Shown: piece after piece, positions 1 to 8,582 of the stretch
Layout: each line of letters begins with the position of its first letter
Position numbering within the stretch: position 1 is the stretch's first letter
NCBI RefSeq assembly: GCF_900155985.1
Contig: NZ_FTMA01000012.1
Coordinates: forward strand, 1 to 64,000
Length of the DNA: 64,000 bases
Origin: Maribacter ulvicola
GTDB lineage: Bacteria; Bacteroidota; Bacteroidia; Flavobacteriales; Flavobacteriaceae
Reading direction: 5' to 3'
Translations under genes and position numbers: made by a program
The notes under the pieces: generated by a model
The model's database searches: none
What the model was told of the DNA's origin: nothing
The model's input: only the letters and a program-made list of their open reading frames with translations

Positions 1-22
1 ACCTAACTTTATACATAACAAA

Positions 23-50
23 AAACCAGAGAAGCTAGCTTCTCTGGTTT
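23..50 (-). terminator. Rho-independent terminator of kmo
   Basis: A perfect 28-base palindrome with 14-base arms, centred between 36 and 37, is followed on the minus strand by a T run. It lies about 65 bases beyond the kmo stop codon, so it is the likely transcription end for that gene. Confidence 0.75.
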
Positions 51-115
51 AATATTAATAATTTAAAAACTGTCAACCTATTTTAGGACGACTCATTCTA
101 ATATTAAAATTGGAG

Positions 116-1459
116 CTACCCTATAAGTTGAAGCATCAGTTTTTCAATTTCTTCACTATCCCATTTTTCAGAGATATTAGATGTTTTCATAACTTCTTTC
201 ATTATTTCTTCTTGGGCATCACCTTCTGCAAGTGCTTCCGCGTAAGATCTATCTGAAAACGTTACCCTACTGTAGGCTGGCACCCATTTCTCTGGATGCT
301 TGGCTGCAAAATGTTTTTCAATTTTCTTTTGTAATAAAAAATTGGTATCGGCAGTTTTGCTACTCATTTCTACAAAATTACGATAACTTAATTCTGCTAT
401 AGCATCAGCATTAGGCTTGCGTTTCTCTTGATAGGTTTCAAAAATACGCTGCCAATCATTCCCTAACTCTTGTATAATTTGATCTAGCACAAAGATATCT
501 TCGAACCCGGCATTCATACCTTGTCCATAGAAAGGCACTACAGCATGTGCAGAGTCACCTACAAGAGCTACTTTGTCCCAATAGGTCCATGGGTAACATT
601 TCATGGTTACCATTGCACTAGTAGGGTTTTTAAAAAAGTCTTCGGTTAAATTTTCTATTTCATCTTTTACATTCGGAAAATATGTATTGAAAAATTGTAC
701 TGCTTCTTTTTTAGTTTTAAGACTATCAAAAGAAACCTCGCCTTCAAATGGCATAAATAAAGTACAGGTGAAACTGCCATCTAAATTTGGCATGGCTATA
801 AACATAAACTTACCGCGTGGCCAAATATGAAATGAATTTTTATCTAATTTATGCGAACCATCTGCATTTGCAGGTATGGTCAATTCTTTGTAACCTACAT
901 CAATAAAATTCTGTGAATAATCAAATCTGCTGCGCCTTTGCATTTTATGACGTACCCTTGAAAATGCACCGTCGCAACCAAATACCAAATCAAATGGGTA
1001 CTCTATCCACTCCCCTTTTTCACTCTCACCCGTATAAACCTTTGCTTCGGGTAAATCAATATCCCATACTTTTTCCTCAAAACGAAAATCTACTCCGTTC
1101 TTTTCGGCAAGGTCAATCATGCGTCTATTAAGTACACCTCGCGATATAGACCAAATAGCTTCACCATCTTTACCATACTTCTGAAAATATTGTTCCTTTC
1201 CAATGACGTGCATCGCCCTTTTATCCAAGGGTATGGCAATTTCCTTTATTTCCTCTTCTATGCCAACCGCCTTCAATGCGTTCCAGCCTCTATTGCTCAT
1301 GGCAAGATTTATGGATCTACCAGAAAATTCTATATTTCTTATATCTGGTCGGCGATCGAATACCGTAATTTGATGTCCGTACCTTTTCAGGTAAATGGCA
1401 AGCAAGGATCCTACCAAGCCTGAGCCTATAATGGCAATATTCTTTTTTTCTTGGGTCAT
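116..1459 (-). CDS. kmo: Kynurenine 3-monooxygenase
   Basis: FAD-dependent aromatic hydroxylase converting L-kynurenine to 3-hydroxykynurenine with NADPH and O2. The 447-residue length fits the family. A Rossmann dinucleotide motif GSGLVG sits at residues 12-17, and the second FAD motif GDSAHAVVPFYGQGMNAGFE is near residue 300; its AHAVVPFYGQGMN part is typical of KMO rather than other flavin hydroxylases. The gene is monocistronic, with a strong terminator downstream. Kynureninase, the next pathway enzyme, is 9.6 kb away on the same strand, so the window holds two steps toward 3-hydroxyanthranilate. Tryptophan dioxygenase and 3-hydroxyanthranilate dioxygenase are not present here. Confidence 0.93.
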   Translation of the reverse strand: MTQEKKNIAIIGSGLVGSLLAIYLKRYGHQITVFDRRPDIRNIEFSGRSINLAMSNRGWNALKAVGIEEEIKEIAIPLDKRAMHVIGKEQYFQKYGKDGEAIWSISRGVLNRRMIDLAEKNGVDFRFEEKVWDIDLPEAKVYTGESEKGEWIEYPFDLVFGCDGAFSRVRHKMQRRSRFDYSQNFIDVGYKELTIPANADGSHKLDKNSFHIWPRGKFMFIAMPNLDGSFTCTLFMPFEGEVSFDSLKTKKEAVQFFNTYFPNVKDEIENLTEDFFKNPTSAMVTMKCYPWTYWDKVALVGDSAHAVVPFYGQGMNAGFEDIFVLDQIIQELGNDWQRIFETYQEKRKPNADAIAELSYRNFVEMSSKTADTNFLLQKKIEKHFAAKHPEKWVPAYSRVTFSDRSYAEALAEGDAQEEIMKEVMKTSNISEKWDSEEIEKLMLQLIG

Positions 1460-1567
1460 GTATACGGCTTTAAGCCAACATTAATTCAATGTTAAAAATA
1501 GGGAATTATACCCTAATTTCTGGTAATACTTACATAAACTAAATAAATCATTTTGTCTCTTGTATTT

Positions 1568-1575
1568 TATTTTTG
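1568..1575 (+). promoter_or_regulatory. Bacteroidota-type -7 promoter element (TATTTTTG)
   Basis: The octamer TATTTTTG matches TAnnTTTG exactly and lies 43 bases before the proposed TTG start of the flavin reductase gene. No TTG at the preferred -33 spacing is obvious. It may drive the whole photorepair cluster. Confidence 0.5.
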
Positions 1576-1617
1576 TTTAATTTTTACGTATTTTTATTAA
1601 ACAAAAATATAAATAAC

Positions 1618-2250
1618 TTGAAGTATTTCACTAAACAAGATTTAAGTAGCCTGCCTAGCCGGTTTAAAGCGCATTTAATCAATAGTTGTACCGGCTTTAA
1701 ATCTGCTAACCTCATAGGTTCAAAATCTAGTTCTGGTATTAGCAATTTGGCGATATTCAGTTCTGTTATGCATATTGGTAGTTCTCCACCAATGCTAGGT
1801 TTTATTTTAAGACCACTTACCGTTAAAAGAAACACGTATGCCAATTTTAAAGAGACAGGTTTTTTCACTGTTAACCAAGTAAACGCAACCATAATAGAGG
1901 ATGCGCACCATACGGCCGCTAGTTACCTTGAAAATATATCCGAGTTTTCAAAAACCAATTTGACCGAGACTTATCTTAATAATTTTCAAGCTCCGTATGT
2001 GCAAGAAAGCGCTATTAAAATAGGTTGTAGCTATGTTAACGAATATGAGATTAAAGAAAATGGTTGCCTTTTAATTATTGGCGCCATTGAACATTTGTAC
2101 TTGCCAGAGCATATTATTCAAGAAGACGGATGGCTTTCTCTCCATAAAGCAGAAACGGTTGCCATTAACGGTTTAGACGCTTATGCCTTACCACAACTTT
2201 TAGCACGTTTTGCTTATGCCGAGCCAAATACACCTACTAAACCTATCTAA
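1618..2250 (+). CDS. Flavin reductase family protein (FMN-binding split barrel)
   Basis: About 210 residues of the flavin reductase-like, FMN-binding split-barrel family, which includes NAD(P)H:flavin reductases and related FMN proteins. The N-terminal region (SRFKAHLINSCTGFKSANLI) and VNQVNATIIEDAHHTAA are characteristic of the flavobacterial group. I chose the TTG at 1618. The longer reading frame opens at 1573 inside the promoter-like TATTTTTG, and its first 15 residues are low-complexity. The gene ends 2 bases before the DUF2256 gene and leads a cluster with two cryptochrome/photolyase genes. It might supply reduced flavin for these FAD enzymes, but that is inference. Confidence 0.82.
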   Translation: MKYFTKQDLSSLPSRFKAHLINSCTGFKSANLIGSKSSSGISNLAIFSSVMHIGSSPPMLGFILRPLTVKRNTYANFKETGFFTVNQVNATIIEDAHHTAASYLENISEFSKTNLTETYLNNFQAPYVQESAIKIGCSYVNEYEIKENGCLLIIGAIEHLYLPEHIIQEDGWLSLHKAETVAINGLDAYALPQLLARFAYAEPNTPTKPI

Positions 2251-2252
2251 CT

Positions 2253-2408
2253 ATGGCGCATAAAAAAGTACATCTTGCATCTAAAATTTGTGCCACCTGC
2301 AAGAAACCATTTTCATGGCGCAAAAAATGGGAAAGCAATTGGGATAATGTAAAATACTGCGGAGAAAAATGCAGACGCAATACATTGAAAAAGGAAATTC
2401 ATGAATAA
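2253..2408 (+). CDS. DUF2256 domain small protein (51 aa)
   Basis: A 51-residue basic protein starting MAHKKVHLASKICATCKKPF, with two cysteine pairs (CATC near residues 13-16 and CGEKC near 36-40) suggesting a small zinc-binding fold. It matches the DUF2256 family as I know it, which often accompanies cryptochrome/photolyase genes. It starts 2 bases after the flavin reductase stop, and its last 8 bases overlap the start of the cryptochrome gene, so translational coupling is likely. Its function is unknown. Its size makes it easy to miss with ordinary ORF length limits. Confidence 0.85.
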   Translation: MAHKKVHLASKICATCKKPFSWRKKWESNWDNVKYCGEKCRRNTLKKEIHE

Positions 2409-3696
2409 TCTAATTTGGTTTAGAAACGATTTACGAATACAAGACAACTCATCTATAGTCGAGGCAATGAAAGGGTCTAATGTTATGGGATTCTACTGTT
2501 TTGAATCTTTATTTTTTGAGATAGATGCATTCGGATTTAAAAGAACTGAAAAGTATAGAGCACAGTTTTTAATTGAAACCGTACAACAACTAAAACAAGA
2601 ACTTGAGAAACTCAATATTCCGCTATTTGTTTATCAGGGTAATTCGGCAGATTACTTACCCAATTTAATTCAAGAACATAATATCGATACTATTTTCTTG
2701 CAAAAAGAATGGACTAGAGATGAACAGGTTTTACTAAATAATGTAAAGAACAACGTAGATCACACTATTAATTTTCATGAAGTATATGACCAATTTTTAT
2801 TTCATCCAGATGATATTCCTTATGATGATTTTAATACTATTCCAGATGTTTTTACAAACTTTAGAAAAAAGTGCGAAGCTAATGCCAAGGTCAGACCTAT
2901 CACAACAATCCCAACCCAAATGCCTAGCACCAATTTTAAGGCAACAGAAACTAAAATCCCTACACTAGGTGATTTAGGTTTAGCAAATTTCTCTACACAC
3001 ACAAATACGGCATTTCCCTTTAAAGGCGGGGAATTAGAGGCATTAAAACGAATTCAGAGCTACTTTTGGGATACCAAAAAACTAGGTTTTTACAAGAAAA
3101 CCAGAAACGGATTAATTGGTACAGACTATAGCTCTAAACTATCTGCATGGCTAGCAAATGGCAGTATATCACCAAGAACCATTTACTGGGAAGTAAAAAA
3201 ATTTGAAAAAGAAATCGTCAAAAATCAAGATACCTATTGGCTAATTTTTGAATTGATTTGGAGGGATTATTTTAAATACGTTTCCCTAAAATACCAAGAT
3301 ATGATCTTTAGATTAGGGGGAATATTAAATAGTACGTACAATCCTAAAACCATTAAAATATATAAACAAAATTGGATCAACGGTTCAACTAAAGAACCTT
3401 TTGTAAATGCCAACATGAAAGAACTATCCAAAACTGGATGGATGAGTAACAGAGGCAGACAAAATGTAGCTAGTTACTGGTCTAAAGAATTAGAACAAGA
3501 CTGGCGCATTGGGGCAGCTTATTTTGAAAGTATGCTAATAGATTTTGATGTTCACAGCAATTGGGGAAATTGGATGTACATAAGCGGAGTAGGTAACGAC
3601 CCTAGAAACAGAAAATTTAATAGTAAAGCTCAAGCGGAAAGGTATGACGCTGCAGGTAAATATCAACGCTTGTGGTTACAAGAGTCCTTGTTCTAG
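2401..3696 (+). CDS. DASH-type cryptochrome / deoxyribodipyrimidine photolyase
   Basis: A 431-residue photolyase/cryptochrome superfamily protein. The N-terminal photolyase alpha/beta domain begins with LIWFRNDLRIQDN. The C-terminal FAD-binding helical domain carries NMKELSKTGWMSNRGRQNVA and ends with GVGNDPR and a KYQRLWL tail. The TGWMSNRGRQ and GVGNDPR motifs are typical of the DASH branch, which repairs cyclobutane dimers in single-stranded DNA or acts as a blue-light sensor. It overlaps the DUF2256 gene by 8 bases and is followed after 21 bases by a second photolyase-type gene. Confidence 0.93.
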   Translation: MNNLIWFRNDLRIQDNSSIVEAMKGSNVMGFYCFESLFFEIDAFGFKRTEKYRAQFLIETVQQLKQELEKLNIPLFVYQGNSADYLPNLIQEHNIDTIFLQKEWTRDEQVLLNNVKNNVDHTINFHEVYDQFLFHPDDIPYDDFNTIPDVFTNFRKKCEANAKVRPITTIPTQMPSTNFKATETKIPTLGDLGLANFSTHTNTAFPFKGGELEALKRIQSYFWDTKKLGFYKKTRNGLIGTDYSSKLSAWLANGSISPRTIYWEVKKFEKEIVKNQDTYWLIFELIWRDYFKYVSLKYQDMIFRLGGILNSTYNPKTIKIYKQNWINGSTKEPFVNANMKELSKTGWMSNRGRQNVASYWSKELEQDWRIGAAYFESMLIDFDVHSNWGNWMYISGVGNDPRNRKFNSKAQAERYDAAGKYQRLWLQESLF

Positions 3697-3717
3697 CCTG
3701 AACACCAAATAACAAAC

Positions 3718-5256
3718 ATGAAAATGAAAACAGTACGCTTAATTTTAGGTGACCAATTAAATCAAAATCACTCATGGTTCAATGACGTAAATGATGATAT
3801 CACCTACGTCATGGCAGAAATGAGACAAGAAACAGATTATGTAAAACATCACATTCAAAAAGTGGTTGCCTTCTTTTTAGCCATGCGAAATTTCAAAGAA
3901 GATCTTTCCAAAAAAGGGCATCATTTCATTTATTACAAATTAAATGATAAAAACAATCCCCAACAGTTGGCGGAAATTATCTCAAAAACGATACAAGAAA
4001 CAAATGCCACCAAATTTGAGTATCTGTTACCGGACGAATTTAGACTTGACCAGCAGCTAGAACAAATTTGTAATTCTTTAAATATAACTACTGATAGCCA
4101 TGATACAGAACATTTTTACACCACACGATTAGAGTTGAAGGATTTCTATAAAGGTAAAAAGCAAATGGTCATGGAAAACTTTTATAGAATGATGCGTAAA
4201 AAGCATGGCATCATGGTAACCAATGACCAACCTGAAGGTGGAAAATGGAATTACGATCAAAGCAATAGAAATAAATGGAAGGGTAAAACCCCGGTTCCAA
4301 AAGAAAAAGAATTCCCTAAAAATGTAAATGACATCGTTCAACTATTGCATGATGAAAATGTGCAAACGTTTGGCAATATAGATGACACAAAATTTACATG
4401 GCCGGTAACAAGAGTGGAATGCCTAAATACATTAGACTATTTCTGTGAACAGCTACTACCCCATTTTGGCGATTACCAAGATGCGATGCATGATGACGAG
4501 AAGTTTCTTTTTCATTCTAGATTATCTTTCGCCATGAATGCCAAAATACTATCACCTAAAGAAGTTATTCATACTGTTTTAGACCATTTTTACGACAAAT
4601 CTAACGACATAAATGTTTCTCAAGTAGAAGGTTTTGTTCGTCAAATTTTGGGATGGAGAGAGTACATGAGAGGTATTTACTGGAAAGAAATGCCCGCATA
4701 TAAAAAACTAAACATCTTAGAAAATAAAAACAAATTACCAGAATTCTTTTGGACAGGTAATACAAAAATGAACTGCCTAAATAAGGCTATTGGGCAAAGT
4801 TTAGATACCTCTTACGCTCATCATATTCAACGTCTTATGATTATTGGCAATTTTGCTTTGCTAACGCAAATTGATCCAAATGAAGTAGATCAATGGTACT
4901 TAGGCGTTTATATTGATGCCATTGAATGGGTTGAAATTACCAATACTAGAGGCATGAGCCAATTTGCAGATGGTGGTATTGTAGCCACTAAACCTTATGT
5001 AAGTAGCGCCAACTATATTAATAAAATGAGTAATTATTGTGGTAAATGTTATTACAGTCCTACTAAAAAAATAGGTGAAAAAGCTTGCCCCTTCAACTCA
5101 TTATATTGGAATTTTTTATCAGAAAAAAGAGAACACTTTAAAGACAATCAACGGATGAATATGATGATGGCTCTTTTAGATAAAATGGATAAAAATCAAG
5201 TTTATGAAATACAAAAAAAAGCCCGTGATATTATTGAAAATTTAGACATTTATTAA
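3718..5256 (+). CDS. Cryptochrome/photolyase family protein, FeS-BCP (6-4) photolyase type
   Basis: A 512-residue protein of the iron-sulfur bacterial cryptochrome/photolyase branch. It opens with VRLILGDQLNQNHSWF (DUF523-like photolyase-related domain) and has the FAD-binding helical domain with VEGFVRQILGWREYMRG. Cysteines at 353, 441, 444 and 457 have the spacing of the four [4Fe-4S] ligands in Agrobacterium PhrB (350, 438, 441, 454), shifted by three. Members repair (6-4) photoproducts and may act in light signalling. It is the last gene of the cluster starting at 1618. No terminator is evident after it. An ATG two codons inside is an alternative start. Confidence 0.9.
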   Translation: MKMKTVRLILGDQLNQNHSWFNDVNDDITYVMAEMRQETDYVKHHIQKVVAFFLAMRNFKEDLSKKGHHFIYYKLNDKNNPQQLAEIISKTIQETNATKFEYLLPDEFRLDQQLEQICNSLNITTDSHDTEHFYTTRLELKDFYKGKKQMVMENFYRMMRKKHGIMVTNDQPEGGKWNYDQSNRNKWKGKTPVPKEKEFPKNVNDIVQLLHDENVQTFGNIDDTKFTWPVTRVECLNTLDYFCEQLLPHFGDYQDAMHDDEKFLFHSRLSFAMNAKILSPKEVIHTVLDHFYDKSNDINVSQVEGFVRQILGWREYMRGIYWKEMPAYKKLNILENKNKLPEFFWTGNTKMNCLNKAIGQSLDTSYAHHIQRLMIIGNFALLTQIDPNEVDQWYLGVYIDAIEWVEITNTRGMSQFADGGIVATKPYVSSANYINKMSNYCGKCYYSPTKKIGEKACPFNSLYWNFLSEKREHFKDNQRMNMMMALLDKMDKNQVYEIQKKARDIIENLDIY

Positions 5257-5453
5257 GAGTTAAGCAATAGCGCATCATATTTAAAAAATTACTTTAAAAT
5301 AGTATTGTAATAGCAAAACCTGTGCAAACACCTAATTTCAAAACATTTTTCAAAGAAAGGAAAGGCAGTTGTTATTTAAGTCCTTTTTTATATCAACAAT
5401 TTTTAAAATTAACAGTAATTTCAATGTCATAAAATCACCTTAACTACTGATTA

Positions 5454-6083
5454 TGTTCATTTTACCAAATTCAGGTTAAACTATTTGATCAAATTACCAA
5501 TACATTAGTGGCGCAAACTACTACTGACCAAAATGGATATTATAGGTTTCCGGTGAATAGGAACACAAATTATATGATCGAAGCGGTAAGAAAGACCCAT
5601 CCTCATAAAAACGTGTACTTTAATACCACATCTACCCCAAAGGCTCAAAAAATAATGAGACAAGATATTGTTCTTGAACCGGTGCATGATTTAAAATTGT
5701 TAGCAGGACTTAACAAAATATACTTCGATTTTAACAAAAGTGATATTCGACCAGATGCCGCTGCTGAGCTGAACAAGGTAATACGAGTAATGAACAATAC
5801 CTACCCAGATATGATTATTAAGCTAGAAGCCCACACCGATCCTGTAGGTAGCCATGCTTATAATGACAACCTTTCTGAAAAAAGGGCAAAATCTACTTAT
5901 GAATATCTTATAAATAACGGAGTTTCAGAAGATAGAATCGTTTCTTACAAAGGTTTTGGAAAAAGAATTCCTATTAACCATTGTACCGGTAAACAAAACT
6001 GCTCGCCAGAAGAATTAGAATTGAATAGAAGAACTGAATTCCCTATTTTGCAAATAAAAAAGGGTATTATTGCATCAAAATAA
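5454..6083 (+). pseudogene. 5'-truncated OmpA-family protein remnant
   Basis: The open frame encodes the end of a carboxypeptidase-regulatory-like domain (LFDQITNTLVAQTTTDQNGY) followed by a complete OmpA peptidoglycan-binding domain (KIYFDFNKSDIRPDAAAELN, then EAHTDPVGSHAYNDNLSEKR, ending in LNRRTEF). The first usable start is a GTG at 5508, in the middle of the regulatory-like domain. Homologous-looking codons continue upstream of it to about 5463, and an in-frame stop lies at 5448-5450. Flavobacterial relatives usually carry a signal peptide and PD40 repeats ahead of these domains; both are absent. Without a signal peptide the product could not reach the periplasm, so I read it as decayed. 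Confidence 0.7.
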
Positions 6084-6100
6084 CCAACAATCAACCATAA

Positions 6101-6133
6101 AAAAGTCCTTTACCAGATAGGTAAAGGACTTTT
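6101..6133. terminator. Bidirectional terminator between the ompA remnant and clpP
   Basis: Fourteen-base arms (AAAAGTCCTTTACC and its complement) with a 5-base loop give A/T runs on both sides. It is placed between convergent genes and would work for either strand. Confidence 0.8.
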
Positions 6134-6156
6134 GAATTTATAACACTTACACTAAT

Positions 6157-6705
6157 TTATTCCAAAATACCATCAACGATACCGTACTTAATAGATTCTT
6201 CGGCATTCATCCAATAATCCCTATCAAAATCTTTTAATACCTTTTCAAAATCCTGACCACAATTATCCGCTAATATCTGCGCACTCAATTCTTTGGTCTT
6301 AATAATTTCTCTTGCCTGTATTTCTATGTTAGAAGCTTGACCCCTTGCCCCTCCACTAGGCTGATGAATCATAACCTGAGCATGTGGCTGAATAAATCTT
6401 CTACCTTTCTTACCTACCGATAATAAAATAGACCCCATTGATGCGGCCAAACCGGTACAAATTGTAGAAACCGGACTTTTTAATGATTTGATAGTGTCAT
6501 ACATGGCAAAACCAGAAGTAACATACCCTCCAGGACTATTAATATATAATTGAATTTCTTTATCGCTCTGCATATCTAGATATAACAACCTGTCAATTAC
6601 ATGTTTTGCAGAATCGTCATCAACCATACCCCATAGAAAGACTTTTCTTTCCTCCAGCATTTTTTCATCTATGGCTTCCTGAATTTTTCCTTTTTTAGCA
6701 CTCAT
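6157..6705 (-). CDS. clpP: ClpP-family serine protease, short paralogue
   Basis: A 182-residue ClpP-fold protease. The catalytic triad can be placed at Ser89 (TGLAASMGS), His114 (VMIHQPSGGARGQ) and Asp159 (in KDFDRDYWM). The handle region QASNIEIQAREI is conserved. It is shorter than the usual flavobacterial ClpP (about 220 residues encoded next to tig/clpX) because it lacks an N-terminal propeptide region, and no clpX or tig is nearby. I therefore take it as a second ClpP paralogue, perhaps forming mixed rings or a separate protease. Its start is ATG; the gene stands alone with a terminator just downstream. Confidence 0.85.
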   Translation of the reverse strand: MSAKKGKIQEAIDEKMLEERKVFLWGMVDDDSAKHVIDRLLYLDMQSDKEIQLYINSPGGYVTSGFAMYDTIKSLKSPVSTICTGLAASMGSILLSVGKKGRRFIQPHAQVMIHQPSGGARGQASNIEIQAREIIKTKELSAQILADNCGQDFEKVLKDFDRDYWMNAEESIKYGIVDGILE

Positions 6706-6815
6706 ATTTTAAGTTTATTTATCTCTAACAAAATTAATGAATTAATTCATAAACAGATGTGACAATCATTACCCTTATTGCCCTGTATTCTTTTACACAT
6801 TTAAATTCGCCTTTA

Positions 6816-7664
6816 TTATTTATCTTCGGGTAGTGACCGCTCTTCTACTAGCACAGTTTTTTCCACAACTTTCTTAATAGGTAAGATGACCTTACCGCTT
6901 TTGGTCTTTAAAACCATAGAGATATTATCTATACCAACTACAGTTCCTTGTAAATCTCCTATTTTAACCTTATCCCCTACTTCGTAGATTTTTCTGGAAT
7001 AGAACGTTCTTAATAAATCGCCTACAATTTCTCTAGAGCCTAAACCTAATGCCAACGCAATTGCCAATAAAAAAGCTCCAAGTACAATGGTAAAATTATT
7101 GGTAATAATCTGTGTATCTATACCTGCTTGATTTAACGCTGTTATGCTTACAAAAATTATAATTAGGTAAAATAAAACATTGCCTAAAATCTTGCCTCCA
7201 CCAAGACCAATGGAATCAAAAACCTTAATTATAGTTTCTTTTATAGTTTTTGCTAAAAATAATCCTAGCATGAATATTACCATTGCCGATAGCAAAATTG
7301 GCAGATAACGCAATAGGTTAGCTATTTCCGTTGATATAATGGACAAGCCCATAACATCAGATGCAACTATAATAAACACTAACCAGAGTAATACCTTGAC
7401 AAAAGTCAAAATAACCTTGGGCAAGTCTATTTTAATATCAGAATCTCCAAAAAGTTTGGCATCGTTAATTTTTTTAGAGATACTATCCAATTTAATTACT
7501 CTAAATACTTTTCTAAGAATAAAAGAGGTTATTTTAATAATTATCCATCCAAATATGATTACAACAAAAGCCCCGAATATTCCTGGTAACGCCGCTGCTA
7601 TATCTTTGAATATATTACCTAGCGATTCAAACGTTAGGTCTTTCCACTTATCTACTGTTTCCAT
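6816..7664 (-). CDS. MscS-family mechanosensitive ion channel
   Basis: A 282-residue inner-membrane protein. Hydrophobic segments lie near residues 28-52, 88-105, 117-140, 160-180 and 188-210, with the last two resembling the pore-lining glycine/alanine-rich helices of small MscS proteins (VLGAFLLAIALALGLGSREI). A beta domain follows (DLQGTVVGIDNISMVLKTKS and VILPIKKVV). Such channels open under membrane tension and release solutes during osmotic downshock. It follows a 66-residue protein and an ECF sigma gene on the same strand after only 13 bases, so the three are likely co-transcribed. Confidence 0.85.
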   Translation of the reverse strand: METVDKWKDLTFESLGNIFKDIAAALPGIFGAFVVIIFGWIIIKITSFILRKVFRVIKLDSISKKINDAKLFGDSDIKIDLPKVILTFVKVLLWLVFIIVASDVMGLSIISTEIANLLRYLPILLSAMVIFMLGLFLAKTIKETIIKVFDSIGLGGGKILGNVLFYLIIIFVSITALNQAGIDTQIITNNFTIVLGAFLLAIALALGLGSREIVGDLLRTFYSRKIYEVGDKVKIGDLQGTVVGIDNISMVLKTKSGKVILPIKKVVEKTVLVEERSLPEDK

Positions 7665-7677
7665 ATCTGGTATTCTA

Positions 7678-7878
7678 CTATTTTTTCTGGTTAGGTTTTG
7701 TATTTGTTTTTAACATGCCTTCAATAATACCGGCAAAATTACCCGTAAAAAGATTGGTCAACTCTAAAATTAACTTAGCAGCGGCAACATCGTCCATCAC
7801 TTTTTTACGCAGCTCTGGAGGAACGTTTTTAAGATCCCCTTGTAAATTTTTAAACGGATTATTGTCCTGATCTTGCAT
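7678..7878 (-). CDS. Conserved small hypothetical protein (66 aa)
   Basis: A soluble, mixed-charge protein of 66 residues, with a helical core PPELRKKVMDDVAAAKLILE and a lysine-rich tail. I recognise no named family. Its ATG overlaps the stop codon of the upstream ECF sigma gene by one base (TAATG), a strong sign of translational coupling. Because it is coupled to a sigma factor it could be a regulator or co-stress protein, but it has no membrane segment like a typical anti-sigma factor. Its function is unknown. Confidence 0.75.
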   Translation of the reverse strand: MQDQDNNPFKNLQGDLKNVPPELRKKVMDDVAAAKLILELTNLFTGNFAGIIEGMLKTNTKPNQKK

Positions 7879-8504
7879 TAAGGTAGCGTTTTATACATTT
7901 CTATTACTTTCGCTTTTGCCCTTTTGAGCCTCATTTTTATAGCACTCGGTTTTAAATCTAAAATATCTTCAAGTTCTTTTATAGACGCCCCATCTTGGTA
8001 TTTTAATAGTAATATTGATTTATCTTCTAGTGCTATTAATTCTAAGGCTTTTTTTAGTTTATCTACCTGCATCTGTAACAGTAAATTATCTGTTACGTCT
8101 ACAGGTACATCTTCTTGATTGTCATATTTTACTGAATTGTCATTAATTTTTCTCTCCTTATTTCTATTTACATAATTGACACAGAAATTATAGGTAAATG
8201 AATATAGCCAAGTAGAGAATTTAGAATTACCTTTAAAAGAACCTAACTTTACAAATAGCATTAAAAAAATATCTTGGGTCAAATCTTCTGCTTCTTTATT
8301 AGACTTGGCAAAACCCAGACACTTGTTGTAAACTAATTTCGAGTAGCGATCATAAAGCTCACCAAAAAGCATAGAGTCATTGTTTGCAACAATACGTTCT
8401 ACCAACTCTAAATCGGTATACTTTTCATTTACACCATCAGAAACCAATTTTTTGTTGAATTGGTTTCCAATAATTATAAAACATAACTTTTTAAGAAACG
8501 TCAC
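7878..8504 (-). CDS. ECF-type sigma-70 family RNA polymerase sigma factor
   Basis: Region 2 (LFGELYDRYSKLVYNKCLGF, then EAEDLTQDIFLMLFVKLGSF and FSTWLYSFTYNFCVNYVNR) and region 4 (ALEDKSILLLKYQDGASIKE and KPSAIKMRLKRAKAKV) are both clear. It directs RNA polymerase to an alternative promoter set, of unknown identity. The open frame begins at a GTG (8504). The first 19 residues are weakly sigma-like, and an in-frame TTG at 8447 (before VSDGVNEKYTD) is an alternative. No transmembrane anti-sigma gene follows. Instead come a coupled 66-residue protein and an MscS channel, suggesting a role in envelope or osmotic stress. Confidence 0.87.
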   Translation of the reverse strand: MTFLKKLCFIIIGNQFNKKLVSDGVNEKYTDLELVERIVANNDSMLFGELYDRYSKLVYNKCLGFAKSNKEAEDLTQDIFLMLFVKLGSFKGNSKFSTWLYSFTYNFCVNYVNRNKERKINDNSVKYDNQEDVPVDVTDNLLLQMQVDKLKKALELIALEDKSILLLKYQDGASIKELEDILDLKPSAIKMRLKRAKAKVIEMYKTLP

Positions 8505-8582
8505 TCTGATATAGAATTTACAAAAAATAAAAGTAGGTAAAAGGTACTGTAATTGATATATTTACTTGAAATTTTGTTGAAA

